Assembly: GCA_024663395.1 (NCBI GenBank)
Contig: JANFAH010000020.1
Coordinates: forward strand, 62,001 to 126,000
Reading direction: 5' to 3'
Origin: Pisolithus tinctorius
Taxonomy: Eukaryota; Basidiomycota; Agaricomycetes; Boletales; Pisolithaceae
DNA: 64,000 nucleotides
The translations under genes were made by a program, and so were the position numbers. This document shows, piece by piece, positions 1 to 10,449 of this stretch. The notes under the pieces were generated by a model. That model worked only from the letters and a program-made list of their open reading frames with translations. It had not been told where the DNA came from and did no database searches. How positions within the stretch are numbered: position 1 is the first letter of the stretch; each line of letters opens with the position of its first letter.

Positions 1-824
1 GCCACGCACAGCTCATACGGTCGAAGATCTGATGCGTACTCATATCCATGCAACCGCGCCCATCCACCATCTTTTCGGTCCATCACGGCTTGGATTATTG
101 CGAAGAATCCCTCGCCAATGGTCGGTTAGGCCATCACGTTGACAGCACGTTACAGCCTCGTGTTCGCCGAGGTTGCGACCGCTCAACCCGCGGCCGTGTC
201 GGGTGCTCATCCCAGCGAACTTCTCTTTACCCGGAAACATGTTATTGCGAAATTTTCTAGACACCGTGTGTTACTATGTCCTCGAGCCTCTCAATGGGCA
301 AGTGAAACAAGCTCACATCCATTTTGGAAGAGGACGCCGCTCCGGAACTTCGCACTGATCAAGATTCACATGGAAGCAATCGTCGATCCTGCGAGTCCAT
401 GATGGGATGGTTTGGATTCCAGATCGCAATCTGGCTAATTGATCCATCTTAAGCCATGACGCACCGCCATCTAGGTAAGGATATGACTTTTTGGTCGCTG
501 TCTAGATAACAACGATATTCGCCTACTAGGACGAAAAAAAACGCGGTGTTCTTGGTCTTCCCTCACGTGTGTAATGTGTCATGATGTTCAAGGTACTACC
601 TTGTACGCGATCAGTTGGTGGGCGTCGTTTCCCCAATTTATGTCTTTTATAATAATCGTTCTTTCTACAGGATTACCTCGGATACGACATCCCCTCTGTT
701 CAGATTTGAATAAGTAGGTCCCGGGTGCTTCCCCCTCCGTGCCAAGTGTCACCCAAGCATCCCCTCCTCTCAGCGAGTCTGAGCTGTACTATTGTGTTCC
801 CCTCTGCCTTGTCTCAAAGTCGCC
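1..824. other. No confidently recognised gene; upstream of terpene synthase
   Basis: The segment is CpG-rich like the host genes further right. Short open frames exist on both strands in the first 400 bases (for example + 139-402), but none shows a recognisable domain or convincing exon structure. Bases 1-400 could hold a 3' exon of a gene lying to the left; I cannot support that. Bases 410-824 should contain the promoter and 5' UTR of the terpene synthase. Confidence 0.4.
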
Positions 825-2299
825 ATGATCTCCTCTGCCCTTCCATCGCAATTCTGTCTGCAGGACCTTGCCGCCATTACGGGTCGTGTATGTGAACTCA
901 GAGTCAATCCTCACCAGGCAGAGGCAGACCGGGAAGCGCGGGTTTGGTTCAACAGGTCGGTCGTTTCAATTAGCAGTTCCCCATCCTGCATGAAAGTGAC
1001 CCTTTCTTCCTCCAGCATTGGTTTGTACGATGACAGAAAGAAGTCTAAGTTCCTCAACTACGGCAAATTTGATCTCTTCGCTGCCCTAAGTTTCCCTGAT
1101 GCGGATCTGAAACACCTCGTCACCTGCCTCAAATTCTTCTTCTGGGCTTTCTCTGTACGTGCTAAAGACCCCTTGCTACATCCATGACTGACCAAGCGTC
1201 ATCCAGACGGATGATCTGTCTGACGAAGGGGACCTCCAATCAAGGCCCGATGACGTCAAAGCTGGTCACGACATTTCTGTTCGCGTCGTGGATGAGCCTG
1301 GTGCTCCTCGTCCCGAATATCCATATGCTGCTATGTTTTATGAGTGCGTACTCAGGGTGTTATGTTGTGTCCATGACGTAATCTATCTCCTTGCCAGTCT
1401 TCTTGAACGCTTCCGCGAAACGTCTACACATGGCGCGTACAAACGGTATTCATTCAACTATTCCTCTTACCTAACCTAACATCTAAGACATCGTTTTAGA
1501 TTCATCCGTGCCTGGGAAGAATGGAGCAGTTCACAAGTAACGCAGTCACGAAACCGATCACAGGATCGCATTCCCACTGTTGACGAATTCATCCTCATGA
1601 GACGGGCTACCATCGGAGGGGCGATGGTTGAAGGTGGGATTCAGACCTCTTCGTCTCCCCCTTTGCAGCTGACCCGGCCTGACTTGTAGCTATGGTCGAA
1701 TACTCTCTGGACTTGGACTTACCAGACGAAGTCTTGAGAATCCCATTATTCATGCTATGTCCGACGCTACTAACGATCTCATGACGTGGCCGAATGTTCG
1801 TATCTCGTCACCTCATCCTTCGTTGCGTTCCGACTGATCGCACTTTCTACAGGACCTCTGTTCTTTTAATGTAAGTGTGGTCTGGATCTTGGCCATATTG
1901 CCGATGACAACGGATTTCCATCAGAAAGAGCAATCTGATGGCGATTACCAAAATCTGGTATTTTGCATAATGAATGAACGCAAGGTTGGCTTACAGGAGG
2001 CCATCGATGTCCTTACGGAAATGTTGGCACAGCGGGTGAATGATTACGTTGAACTGAAGAACAAGTTGCCATCGTTGGGGCCGATGTCGACAAGGAACTT
2101 GCTCGTTACTTGCACGCGCTCGAGAACTTCGTGCAGGGCACGGTATTGTGGTACTATCTAAGCCCAAGTAAGACCCGCGTAGAAAGCCATGCTTCATTTG
2201 CTGACATTTTCCGATGCGAAAATAGGATACTTCCGCGGTGTCGATGTCACCAACAGAGACAACTTGGTTGTCCCACTGTTCGAACCCGGTGCCTTTTGA
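825..2299 (+). CDS. Sesquiterpene synthase (terpene cyclase), nine exons, two single-base frameshifts
   Basis: A class I terpene cyclase, expected to ionise farnesyl diphosphate and cyclise it in the cytosol. Exons: 825-955, 1016-1154, 1207-1343, 1398-1445, 1500-1633, 1690-1795, 1853-1870, 1925-2167, 2226-2299. All introns are GT-AG and 52-60 nt. The product is about 343 aa, the usual family length. The aspartate-rich metal site reads TDDLSDEGD near residue 91. The NSE motif reads NDLCSFNKE near residue 232 and is built from three exons, the middle one only 18 nt. The C-terminal part has the family-typical QGTVLWYYLSPRYF. The start ATG at 825 gives the usual N-terminus (FCLQDLAAI). One base is missing near 1735 (DEV-FENP region) and one in the G-run at 2077-2080; both are in conserved stretches and could be assembly errors. 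Product specificity cannot be read from the sequence. No P450 or other tailoring gene is recognised beside it. Confidence 0.93.
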
Positions 2300-2633
2300 T
2301 GACCCTAACTTTCCCCACAAAGCTATCCCTGACGTGTGTTGATCTGTCGCTTTCGTACGTATCTCTCCGTATGTATATTTTCCGTGGTACGTGTCCGGTG
2401 GTCACCGGGGCCTTGGTTCGCAGGGATGGGGCCCCTGTCTGACCTTGTAATTTGCCTATATGAATCTGTATGCTTCCTTTCCCCTCGCTGCTACTTTACG
2501 GACCCACCACGCCCATCGATAATGTTCTCCGCCCTTGCACCTACCTGTCTGTCTTATTGTACTTTCTCCCTTGCCGTGGCGTTTGGCATCTACGATTCGT
2601 GACGTGTCTTTGTATAAATGTCTTGCCTTTCTC

Positions 2634-3960
2634 ATGCACCCACCAAAGAAGCCTGCCACCTACGTTGTGATCGGCGTATGATTTATGAAGACGAAGAAGC
2701 CTTCTTCACTTCTGGCTTCCCGATGAGCTCGAATTCCCCCGCAACCGTAGTAACATATCATCTGGCTGAAGTATTCTGTCTGGATGACCACTGGATGACC
2801 AATTGACTGCCTTTTTTAGTGTCCACGGGTGCCGTCCCGGGCTGCCGTACCTGATCCCCCAGATACCCTCGGCCTCGTGCAGCCCACCTTTCAGTTGGAA
2901 TATATATCTGGTGTGCGAATATTTGCTAGTGATGACAGGAAAAACTATTAGACATGGTGTGAGTAAATCTGGGATCTTTCTGGTGCACGAGTCCCTTGAG
3001 CACCGTCCAACGTGCGTCATCACTGCGTTAGAAGCGGAACGCTTGGGGAGACGAATATTGATGAGGCACGCTGCGGGTGGCAGACTCTTTGATCTCGACA
3101 AGTCGTGTTTTCTACCGACTCGTTTCTTTTCCGCTCTTTACGCGTCGTCAATGTCATCGACACCTACATTCGACTTTATCAACCTAGCTTAGGCTACCAC
3201 TCCGGCGGTACTCCAGGGTATTCCCTGCTTGAGTTAGTCTAGCTTGGGCAGCTGGCCTCGGTAGGTCCTCCTGATCGCTTAGACATCACCTACCTCATCT
3301 GTTCACGTGTACCAGAGCAATGGCCATGCGGCCGCATTCTGTGCAAGGTAGGTGTACTAATCCCCGTGCAAGGCGAATTGAATGAGGTAGCATCGTGTCC
3401 TGAATACCAGTTTTCCGGACTGAACATGTGGCTGGAACATACGTAGGTATGGAGACGAAATTTGAGCCGGAAATGCTAACAGGTACGAACTTTCGAGGGA
3501 TTCTGATCTGCTCACATGGTCGCTCTCACTTTGCCTTCAATGGTTGTCTCTGCTTGAGATCGTCCTACCGCCACCATTTTCAATAGGTGAGCTAGCTTGC
3601 GTGACCTAGATACAGTTGGTCTTTGCAGATCGGCAGCCATTCACTGATGAACCCCGCCATCACGAGGTGGCTCATCCCACTCTTTAGGAATGGTCTCTTC
3701 CACCACGCGTTGCGCAGTAACTTTAGTGAAGCCTCGTTGACCATGATTCGCCGGATAGGTACACACACTCAATCGACCAAAACCCGCTGTATCACCTAAG
3801 TACGGCTTACATCGATAGTCGAGTGTCAGAATTTACGCGTCGCGGGTACATCTCTACGCTTGTGAATAGAGGCTCCACCTCCGTTTTCACTACGCGCTCC
3901 GAGACGTAGTAATATCCCTTTTTATCTCGTTCCAACACCACTAGACTTTGTCTAGCTATC
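2634..3960 (+). CDS. Unidentified intron-rich host gene, tentative model
   Basis: I do not recognise this locus. A possible first exon begins with ATG at 2634 (MHPPKKPATYVVIG) followed by GTATG. Further stretches read like exons between GT-AG introns: about 3140-3350 (VVNVIDTYIRLYQPSLGYHSGG, interrupted by one TAG, then RLDITYLICSRVPEQWPCG ending at a GTAGGT donor), 3373-3450, 3482-3590, and 3631-3758 (MNPAITRWLIPLFRNGLFHH, ending at a GTACAC donor). Joining them into one frame needs several assumptions, and single-base indels like those in the neighbouring genes are likely. It lies just downstream of, and parallel to, the terpene synthase, so co-function is conceivable. That is inference only. 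Confidence 0.35.
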
Positions 3961-5438
3961 AAGAGTTCGGGTTTGGTGGCTCGGTAAGATCATTCTGGAA
4001 GTTTAGACCCGTGATCGATGAATGTATCCAGCCAGAGGTCCTTCGAAAAGTAGTTTGCCCATCCGAATTGGAATCTCGGTCCAGCTGACCTTTTGTACTA
4101 GTTACTTTGTTCAGTACAAAGGAACTTACGCACTTGGTACTCAACGTCACCAACAGGGCATGCCTCGTGTTGCCCAGATATGAGATGTATTGAGTAAGTC
4201 ACTTTGATAGGCGCAACGGTTTGTATGAACTTACATGCTTCTTTCTGGAGCTCAAACCCGATCGGGTAGCGCCATTCGGTTGCGTAGCTGTTGGTGCCCC
4301 TTTTGGTGTGGAGCAATGAGTTACACCATCCCCGGAGATGTCCAATTCGGGGTTGCAGCTCGCATGCCCAATACTTCGGGGAAGCATCGTTATAATGTTT
4401 GTTGATTACATGTAGGTGTCCCGCCGGATGGCCCATGCTTCGTGGCAGAAGCTGTCAGCTGCCAACTGCGGAGTACGTATGAAAACTCGCTCAGCTGCTG
4501 GTCGCGTGCGGTTTCTGTCATGGAGTGCCGTCTATCGTCTTTGTTTTCTTTGTAAGTATTCTTGAATCGAGCCGAGTGTCCTTGGAGTTGTCAACTGCCG
4601 ACGCGGCTGGGAGATAGATGGGGTTGAGAGGATCTGGTAGATGTCAACGCCGAAAGAAGTCAAAGTAAAATGTATGGGAGTGAGGCAGCTAGACGACATT
4701 TTGACCGCTGCTTCCACAAAGGTACGGCCATTGGGAGTCCTCTCTTGCATCTGCTCGTTCAGACGGGCGCTGTCTTTCACTGCATTGAATCGGTACGTCC
4801 AGGGGTGCGTCCGCGGTAATGTAGCAGTTTTCTGCAAGGCCAAAGCCCGACTAGCATCTGATGTTGAGACATACTACATTTCGCTGGTTGGCAAGTACTA
4901 TACAGTTGGATGTTCGCGAGGGGACGGCGGCGCACTCTGACATTGCTGCAGCACCGACGGACATTGAGTTGTGCACAGATTAGCATCGGGTGTCCTGCAA
5001 GCAGGTTCCACAGCTTCGGGTATGTGTACACTGTACCTTTTCACCGGAACCTGCACGTCAGCTCCGTCAGCGACGAAACAAGGGAATAATGCTGGTGCTG
5101 TGATGCTGAGACAAGGTTCTGTCAGTGCCAACCACTTGACTGACGACCTGCTGGTCAGGGATGGGGTGGGGTGGGGTTGAGAAATGACATCGTGAAGAGT
5201 GCTTGGGCCGAGGCCAGGGCCTTCTGATAACACCAATCGGAACGTTGACGGCCGAGCAAAGTTGCGGCTACAAGAAGCTACGCAGGTAGGTTGTATTGCG
5301 AGTATGTCGGGGGAAGCAGCATCCCGTCATTATATCCTTCTTTACAGTAAAGGCTATCGAGGTGCATGCATTGATGCAACCCGGGCTGGACCAGTTTTAT
5401 TGTAATACCAAATTGCATTCTACGCGGTTCTAAAAATG
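3961..5438. other. Host-like interval without a recognised gene
   Basis: CpG content is normal for the host part of the window. Open frames of 60-110 codons occur on both strands (for example minus 4532-4843 and minus 4898-5236), but I see no domain, no convincing splice chain and no repeat structure. The right part probably includes the promoter of the acyl-CoA synthetase. Confidence 0.35.
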
Positions 5439-5479
5439 TGCCCCTTCACGTGATTCTGCCGGTCACGTGTGAAGGGGCA
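5439..5479. promoter_or_regulatory. Inverted repeat with two E-box (CACGTG) cores upstream of acyl-CoA synthetase
   Basis: GTGCCCCTTCACGTGA (5439-5454) is mirrored by TCACGTGTGAAGGGGCA (5463-5479), with an 8-nt gap. Each arm contains a palindromic CACGTG (5447-5452 and 5464-5469), the core recognised by bHLH factors in fungi. It lies about 80 nt before the ATG at 5560. Function is inferred from motif and position. Confidence 0.55.
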
Positions 5480-5559
5480 ATAGAATGTGTCCTCGCCCGA
5501 ACAGCTACTTCAGCCGAGTCGGTCTCCACATCACCTCCCTCAACCTCGTAACAACCATA

Positions 5560-7891
5560 ATGACATTCCAACGCAACTACTTCGGTAAGGGTTCTGTAGT
5601 AGTACCTTCGGACGATGGGCAAGACGTACGGCGCGTCGCAATTACTGCGGACAGACTCATTACGCAGCCGTTCGAAGGCATCGACGTTATACCCGATGTC
5701 ATTGCGTACGCTGCACGGACACACGGCACCAAAGAGGCCTTAGGTTGGAGAAACATTGTTTCCATTCACGAGGAGGAAAAGGAGGTCAAGAAGGTCGTCG
5801 CTGGCAAGGAAATAACAGAAAAGAAGAAGTGGAAGTATTTCGAGCTTAGTGATTACCAGTACCTCTCGTTCATCGAGGTCAGAGAGCGAATCCTGGAACT
5901 CGCTCGTGGACCTGCTGCACTATGGATTACAAAAGGACAACGTCTTCAACATCTACGCGCAGACAAGGTGAGTCGCTTACTCCTTCCATTGGAACGGTGG
6001 CGCTGACCTTTCCACAGCGCCAACTGGCAACTCATGTCCCACGCGTGTACTACCATTGCTACGCCCGTGGCTACGGCGTATGATACCCTTGGGGAGAGCG
6101 GGCTGACACATTCCCTTAACGAGCCGAATTGTGTTGGCGTTTTTTACCAATGCAGACCTTTTCCCCACATTGGCACGTGTGGTTCAGAACACCCCTTCTG
6201 TGAGGTTGGTGGTCTACGACGGGGAACCCGACGCATCTCTGCTTGACGATATCCGTAACGCGCGTGAGAACGTGGTCGTCGTTTCTATTGACGATCTTCG
6301 TGAAGTAGGCAAGGCTCAACCCGCCGATGCCCTCGAGAGCAGGAAACCTACAAAGGACGATATGGCTCTGATCATGTATACCAGTGGGACCACCGGTGCA
6401 CCAAAGGGTGTTGTTCTTACACATGCAAATGTCGTATCTGCTATCGGTGGAGTGTTCCATTTGCTTGGACACCACTTACGCTCGGACGACTCTTCCTTGC
6501 ATATCTCCCCCTGGCTCATATCATGGAATACGTCGTTGAAGCCACTCTATTCACCGCAGGCATGAAGACTGGCTATGGTCGTGTCAAGACGCTCACTGAC
6601 GCGTCCGTTCGGAAATGCAAGGGTGACCTCGTCACCTTCCGGCCTACTATCATGGTGGGCGTTCCAGCTGTCTGGGAAGCGATTCAGAAGGGTATCATCG
6701 CCAAGGTGAATGCGGGTGGCCTGGTTAAGAAGAATCTGTTCAACCTCGGTTACGCCTTGAAGAGGTCTCGGATACCAATTTTGAGCCAAGTTGCGGATTC
6801 TGTGGTGTTCAGCAGTGTCCGAGCTGCAACGGGTGGGCGGTTGCGTCTTGCGTTGAGTGGTGGCGCTGCCCTGAGTAAGGAGACACAAGAGTTCTTGTGT
6901 GTTGCTCTTGTTACTATGCTTCAAGGTAAGTGGTTCTGGTAGTGATTAGTCAGGATGCGTACTGATAGAGTTGAATGCACAGGTTATGGTATGACGGAAT
7001 CCTGTGCTATGTGCGCTATCCTTCCCCCCGAATTGCAGCAATATGGTTCTGTCGGCTTGCCTTCGCCTTCCATTGAGATCAAGTTACGGGATGTGCCAGA
7101 AGCTGGGTACAAGTCTACCAATAATCCACCTCAAGGCGAAGTTTGTATCAGGGGACCCGCGGTGACCAAAGGTTATTATAAGCGACCGGACCTCAATAAC
7201 GACGAGAACATATTCACCAAGGACGGCTGGCTGCGGACAGGTGATGTTGGCCAGTGGAACCCTGACGGCACGTTATCTTTGATTGACCGGTGAGTATTGC
7301 CTATGACGGCAGGGGTGCGAACCAGGCATTGACGGCATCTTTTTCCAGTATCAAAAACCTTGTGAAACTTCAGGGTGGAGAGGTACGCTTTCCTTGCAAG
7401 GACCTGTGAATCTAGTTGACGTGGCTTGGCAGTACATCGCGTTGGAGCAACTTGAGACCGTGTACAGGTCTTGCAACATCGTGGCCAACATCTGCGTATA
7501 TGCTTCCGCAGAAGCGAAGCAGCCTATCGCGATCCTTATTCCGCATGAGTTAAACCTAAGACATACACTCGAGGGCAAGTTGAATGGCGTCGACGCGAGT
7601 GCCCCTCTGTCAGAGTTATGCCACAACAAGGCGGTGCAAGAATTGGTCTTGAGAGAGTGCAATGCGGTGGGAAAGAAGAACGGCCTCAAGTCTATGGAAA
7701 TGCTCGAGGCTGTCATCTTGACTGCGGAGGAATGGACCCCCGAGAATGGGCTTGTAACGGCTGCCCAGAAGCTGCAGCGAACCAAGGTTGCTCAACATTT
7801 CGAGAAGGAGATTAAGGTTTGTTCTATGCGGCCGTTGCACCCACACAGCTTCGCTGACTCGAGCGTCTAGGAGGTATACCGCAACCAGTAA
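5560..7891 (+). CDS. Long-chain acyl-CoA synthetase (AMP-binding enzyme)
   Basis: Activates long-chain fatty acids to acyl-CoA with ATP through an acyl-adenylate; fungal homologues are the Faa1/Faa4 type. Exons: 5560-5967, 6018-6925, 6983-7289, 7349-7382, 7433-7816, 7871-7891; introns are 50-59 nt, GT-AG. The product is about 687 aa, normal for the family. The AMP-binding P-loop reads YTSGTTGAPKG (about 6378-6410). YGMTES follows the 6926-6982 intron, GWLRTGDVG marks the hinge region, and IKNLVKLQGGEYIALE is the typical C-terminal subdomain sequence. ATG 5560 is chosen because MTFQRNYFG begins the conserved part; an in-frame ATG at 5485 would add 25 residues. Three single-base indels break the frame: extra base near 5910, extra T in the T-run about 6141-6146, missing T near 6490. 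All lie in conserved regions, so the gene is probably functional and the breaks artefactual. Confidence 0.95.
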
Positions 7892-8386
7892 CTTGGTGGT
7901 CTTTTGACTGTTCTTCGTTGGTTCCGTCCTGTATCTATGTAGTTGATATGCACAGTGCTTTATTTGAGTGCCGGTGACAGTCCTGAACCGAATCCGAGGG
8001 CAAGGCTATGAAAGGTCCATTACGTAATACTAGTGGTATCATCTGGACCTGCTGCGATTCGGCAAGGCCACTTTCGCTTGCTCTGTTTTCTCTTCTTCGC
8101 CGTCCACCACCGTCGCATTGGCGTCGTTGACGAGTGCAAGTCAATACGACTCATTTCTGTTTCATTACCATTTTCACTTGTAATTGTCGTCATTACTGAC
8201 CCTTCGGTCATACGTGCCCAAGGTCACCCCAAGGCATGGCGTTTCGGACTCGTCTCTTCGTTCACTGACCAAGAACAGGATTTCGTTTTTTTCGATCTGT
8301 ATAAGCTCTGCGTCGACAGTCTCTTCTTCTATCCTTCCTATTATCATTGCCCAGGAGACGAAGTTTGAATTGAGTTCAAGAACGTA
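7892..8386. other. Intergenic, 3' end of acyl-CoA synthetase and 5' region of Rho GTPase
   Basis: No coding feature recognised. The pyrimidine-rich stretch about 8060-8360 is consistent with a basidiomycete promoter/5' UTR for the gene starting at 8387. Confidence 0.4.
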
Positions 8387-9861
8387 ATGTCGTCACAGGT
8401 CCCCGTACGTGCTCCCTGTTCTTTCCCTTGTCTCGTCAGACGAGTTTCTGATGTGTCTACAATTCCATTGTCTGTGCATATCAGATTCGTAGGAAGTTGG
8501 TCATTGTCGGTGACGGTAAGTCCACCTCGCCCTTTGCCCCTGGAGGCGGTATGTTAAAGTGCGTTTTCACTAACTGCTGACCTTCTACTCGATCCCGGTC
8601 ACTCGGCCTTTCGGGCACTCGGTTTCTTGTACTCCGAACGCATACGGCTACGAATGTGAACATGCATGACGCCACCCATGTATGGCCCGAGACAGGTGCA
8701 TGCGGCAAGACCTCCCTTCTTTGCTCGTTTGCGCTTGGCGAGTTCCCAAAAGAATACGTGAGTACCGTTTGCTCCTGTTCCAACGGAGCTGATCCATGCC
8801 CCTGGGTCTGCCCGATACACAGCAACCGAGTAAGGATTTCCTTTTGATACCCATCCATGTTGTGAGAGAAGCCTGATTTTGTGGTGTTGCTTTCCTCTTT
8901 TGCACTTGCCGCCGTCTTTCGGTGCGTACGTGCCTACGTCATCGCCACATCATTGGCTATTCCCCTGGCGTTGGATCCGTGTCTGTTATGTACAGCCATA
9001 TTCGAGAATTATGTGCGGAGATCAGATTAGACGGCAAACCGGTGCAACTGGCGCTTTGGGACACTGCGTTCGTGTCATCTTTTTATTCTCAGGGGCATTT
9101 TTTTTAGACTCATGCCTATGTCATGTGCTGTGTGTAGCGGACAGGAAGAGTACGAAGTGAGTGTCTGTCATTCCCTCAATTACTGCCGATAGTATCCGGG
9201 ACCATCACTCCACTTCGTTTGGTCCCGTTTTCCTGTCTATTTTCGCATGTTCTTATCAGTGGTCTTGCTCACACTACTTTTGTAGCGTTTACGACCGTTG
9301 TCATATTCCAAGTCACACGTCATCCTCATTGCATTTGCTATCGACACGCCGGATTCACTGGACAACGTCACCGTCAAGGTACGACTGTGCCTTTCTCAGC
9401 GTTCTCGAATAGGATCTAATCGGGCGATGCCGGTATCTCAATTACGACTCGTGGACGGTCATTGTTTGCCGAATATCTTGCCACGGACAACTGCATTCGC
9501 ACACGGCAGTGGATCGAAGAAGTACGTAGTATATGTGGACCGACAATCCCAATTCTTCTTGTCGGGTGCAAGGCCGACCTACGGCCGCCCTCCTGACTCC
9601 CCTGATATCGGTAACTATGTCTCACGTGCGCAGGCAGAGCGAGTTGCGAATGAAATCGGCGCTCGTGCGTATAAGGAGTGTTCGGCACTGAAAATCGAGG
9701 GCGTCGACGACGTGTTTGAAGCTGCGACCCGTGCAAGCATGCTCATGCGTGAGGGTGTGCCATCGGCGTTGCACCATAGGAGGAAGAGCAGTGGAAGGAG
9801 CGGCATGGGCTCTCATGGGGATTCTGCTGGTGGGGGATGGAAATGCTGCGTCGTGTGCTGA
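8387..9861 (+). CDS. Rho-family small GTPase with CaaX end, eight exons including a 7-nt microexon
   Basis: A membrane-anchored molecular switch for polarity, actin and cell-wall signalling. Exons: 8387-8404, 8485-8515, 8696-8757, 8823-8829, 8996-9067, 9138-9156, 9286-9378, 9510-9861, about 217 aa. Visible: G1 GDGACGKTS, switch I with EYQPTIFENYV assembled over the 7-nt exon CAACCGA, G3 WDTAGQEEYE, RLRPLSYSKSHVILIAF, G4-type CKAD (where Ras has NKXD), G5-like ECSAL, and a C-terminus GGWKCCVVC with a CaaX-like box plus an extra cysteine, suggesting prenylation and palmitoylation. That tail and the Rho insert region point to the Rho2 subfamily rather than Rho1 or Cdc42; the subfamily call is inference. 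One base is missing near 9013 (YVAEIR) and the frame shifts again near 9590 (DLRPP). Both are isolated single-base events in otherwise perfect sequence. Confidence 0.93.
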
Positions 9862-10449
9862 TCACTACGTCTCGGTTGATGATCCACATGTGATGCGACA
9901 GTCCGGACGTGCACGATTCCGATGTTTTTTTTTGCTCTCCTCTTTTTGTCCTAGACGGGCTTGGCTACTCTGGGCGGGGTGCGATGAAGAGTCATAATCG
10001 ATCTGTTTTGCTTTTTGTTCCGCCCGCATTGCACGATCGTTTTCATGCGATGATTTCTGTTCATTTACACTCGGCTTTGTCGTCTCGGTTGTTGATATGC
10101 ACGGGAACAGGGATGGCTCCAACTTCCTTGTTCTGCTTGTTCCGTTTCCTTGTGCCCTTCATATCTGTTGGATCCCGCAGTCTCTTGTGATATTGTCTTT
10201 CCTCTTCACATTAATACGAGCTCGCATAGCATTTCAACCTACCTAAGTGCTTCGTGTCCTTTGTTCATGCTTTGTTTGTTTTACCACGTACGTACCAAGA
10301 TGGTTGCTCCCCTCACTTCCTGCTTACACCAAGATATACACATCAATACACACTACATAGGTGCCTACCATATATGCTGATCATTGATGGACTCCTGCAA
10401 ATTTGTTCATGTTCATGCTTTTGGTTTACTGATGCTATTGCTCCTTGAG
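9862..10449. other. Intergenic, downstream of the Rho gene
   Basis: No gene recognised. CpG is still present to about 10.3 kb and then disappears; 10.3-10.45 kb is the transition into the repeat block. Confidence 0.45.

Noticed and set aside
5446..5724. Minus-strand ORFs within host exons (for example 5446-5724, 6116-6475, 7351-7785)
   Set aside because: They mirror well-supported + strand exons and show no domains of their own.
825..9861. Calling terpene synthase, acyl-CoA synthetase and Rho genes pseudogenes because of frameshifts
   Set aside because: Breaks are isolated single bases in otherwise perfect sequence, at a rate shared with a near-identical-LTR transposon; sequencing error is more likely.
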